A stretch of 64,000 nt of DNA from Bacteroidetes bacterium GWE2_42_24 (GTDB lineage: Bacteria > Bacteroidota > Bacteroidia > Bacteroidales > TTA-H9). The notes below the pieces were generated by a model. That model had not been told where the DNA came from, did no database searches, and was given only the letters and a program-made list of their open reading frames with translations. The stretch covers positions 18,138-82,137 of the forward strand of contig MEOA01000018.1 of NCBI GenBank assembly GCA_001768515.1. The letters run 5' to 3'. How positions within the stretch are numbered: position 1 is the first letter of the stretch; every line of letters starts with the position of its first letter. Made by a program: the position numbers and the translations under genes. Positions 63,939-64,000 of the stretch are shown here, in pieces.

Positions 63939-64000
63939 ATGAAAATCAGAATTTTAGTTTTTGCAGTGGTTACTTTGACAACAGCATTTGTTCTGACCAA
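63939..64000 (+). CDS. Secreted protein, N-terminal fragment (cut by window end)
   Basis: The ATG at 63939 begins a signal-peptide-like segment (MKIRILVFAVVTLTTAFVLT) that runs off the window. Nothing more can be said of the protein. Confidence 0.5.
   Translation, partial: MKIRILVFAVVTLTTAFVLT

Noticed and set aside
1..64000. tRNA or rRNA genes
   Set aside because: No cloverleaf pattern, T-loop GTTCRA with matching acceptor stem, or rRNA motif was recognised in the intergenic stretches; absence is not proven without a covariance search.

Overview
The window looks like a chromosomal segment of a Bacteroidota (Bacteroidetes) bacterium, probably an environmental Bacteroidales-like lineage. The main evidence is six secreted proteins with C-terminal type IX secretion (T9SS) sorting domains, several promoters of the Bacteroidetes type (TTTG or TTG about 20 nt before TAnnTTTG), and Bacteroidota-typical families: a C10 peptidase, a DUF5777 beta-barrel, DUF3857/transglutaminase, TPR-fused regulators and an IS1380 transposase. 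No rRNA, tRNA, CRISPR array or replication origin was seen. The species cannot be named from the sequence.

Layout. 0-7.5 kb: the 3' end of a threonine/cysteate synthase-like gene, a C10 cysteine peptidase, an AraC regulator, a pirin / TIGR01777 epimerase / OsmC run, and an asparagine-synthase-like protein. 7.7-14.7 kb: a visibly AT-richer accessory block of mostly single, co-oriented (minus) genes with unrelated functions: a hemerythrin-like protein lacking one iron ligand (plus strand), a ketopantoate reductase-like protein, a HAD phosphatase, a VOC protein, a protein with three CxC motifs, a membrane protein, a Vat/CatB-type acetyltransferase and a lipoprotein-like metallopeptidase. 15.9-22.6 kb: DUF3108 protein, transglutaminase-like protein, a PfkB sugar kinase overlapping a class II aldolase homologue that has lost its catalytic residues, alkaline phosphatase, and a small coiled-coil protein. 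22.9-29.5 kb: a tiny sorting-signal protein next to a large T9SS adhesin, then a tight five-gene operon (two haem c lipoproteins, an OB-fold protein, YceI, DUF5777 beta-barrel). 30.9-34 kb: a polytopic protein with a long basic tail, and glycyl-tRNA synthetase. 34.5-37.3 kb: an orphan RHS C-terminal cassette with a likely immunity protein, next to a decayed IS1380. 37.6-62 kb: a NarL-type two-component pair, large T9SS surface proteins, a TrmB-like regulator, Lnt, a lysine 2,3-aminomutase-like radical SAM protein, a GH31 glycosidase, a C1 peptidase and a TPR-HTH regulator. 62.3-64 kb: a repeat-rich intergenic region and the start of a secreted protein.

The most notable non-coding signal is a composite dispersed repeat in three intergenic places (about 15.2-15.6, 30.4-30.65 and 62.3-63.2 kb). 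Its modules include a 13-bp palindrome arm and an 11-bp tandem array whose copy number differs between locations. The most system-like gene group is the 26.5-29.5 kb envelope electron-transfer operon. Functions are inferred from recognisable motifs and families; no database search was possible.
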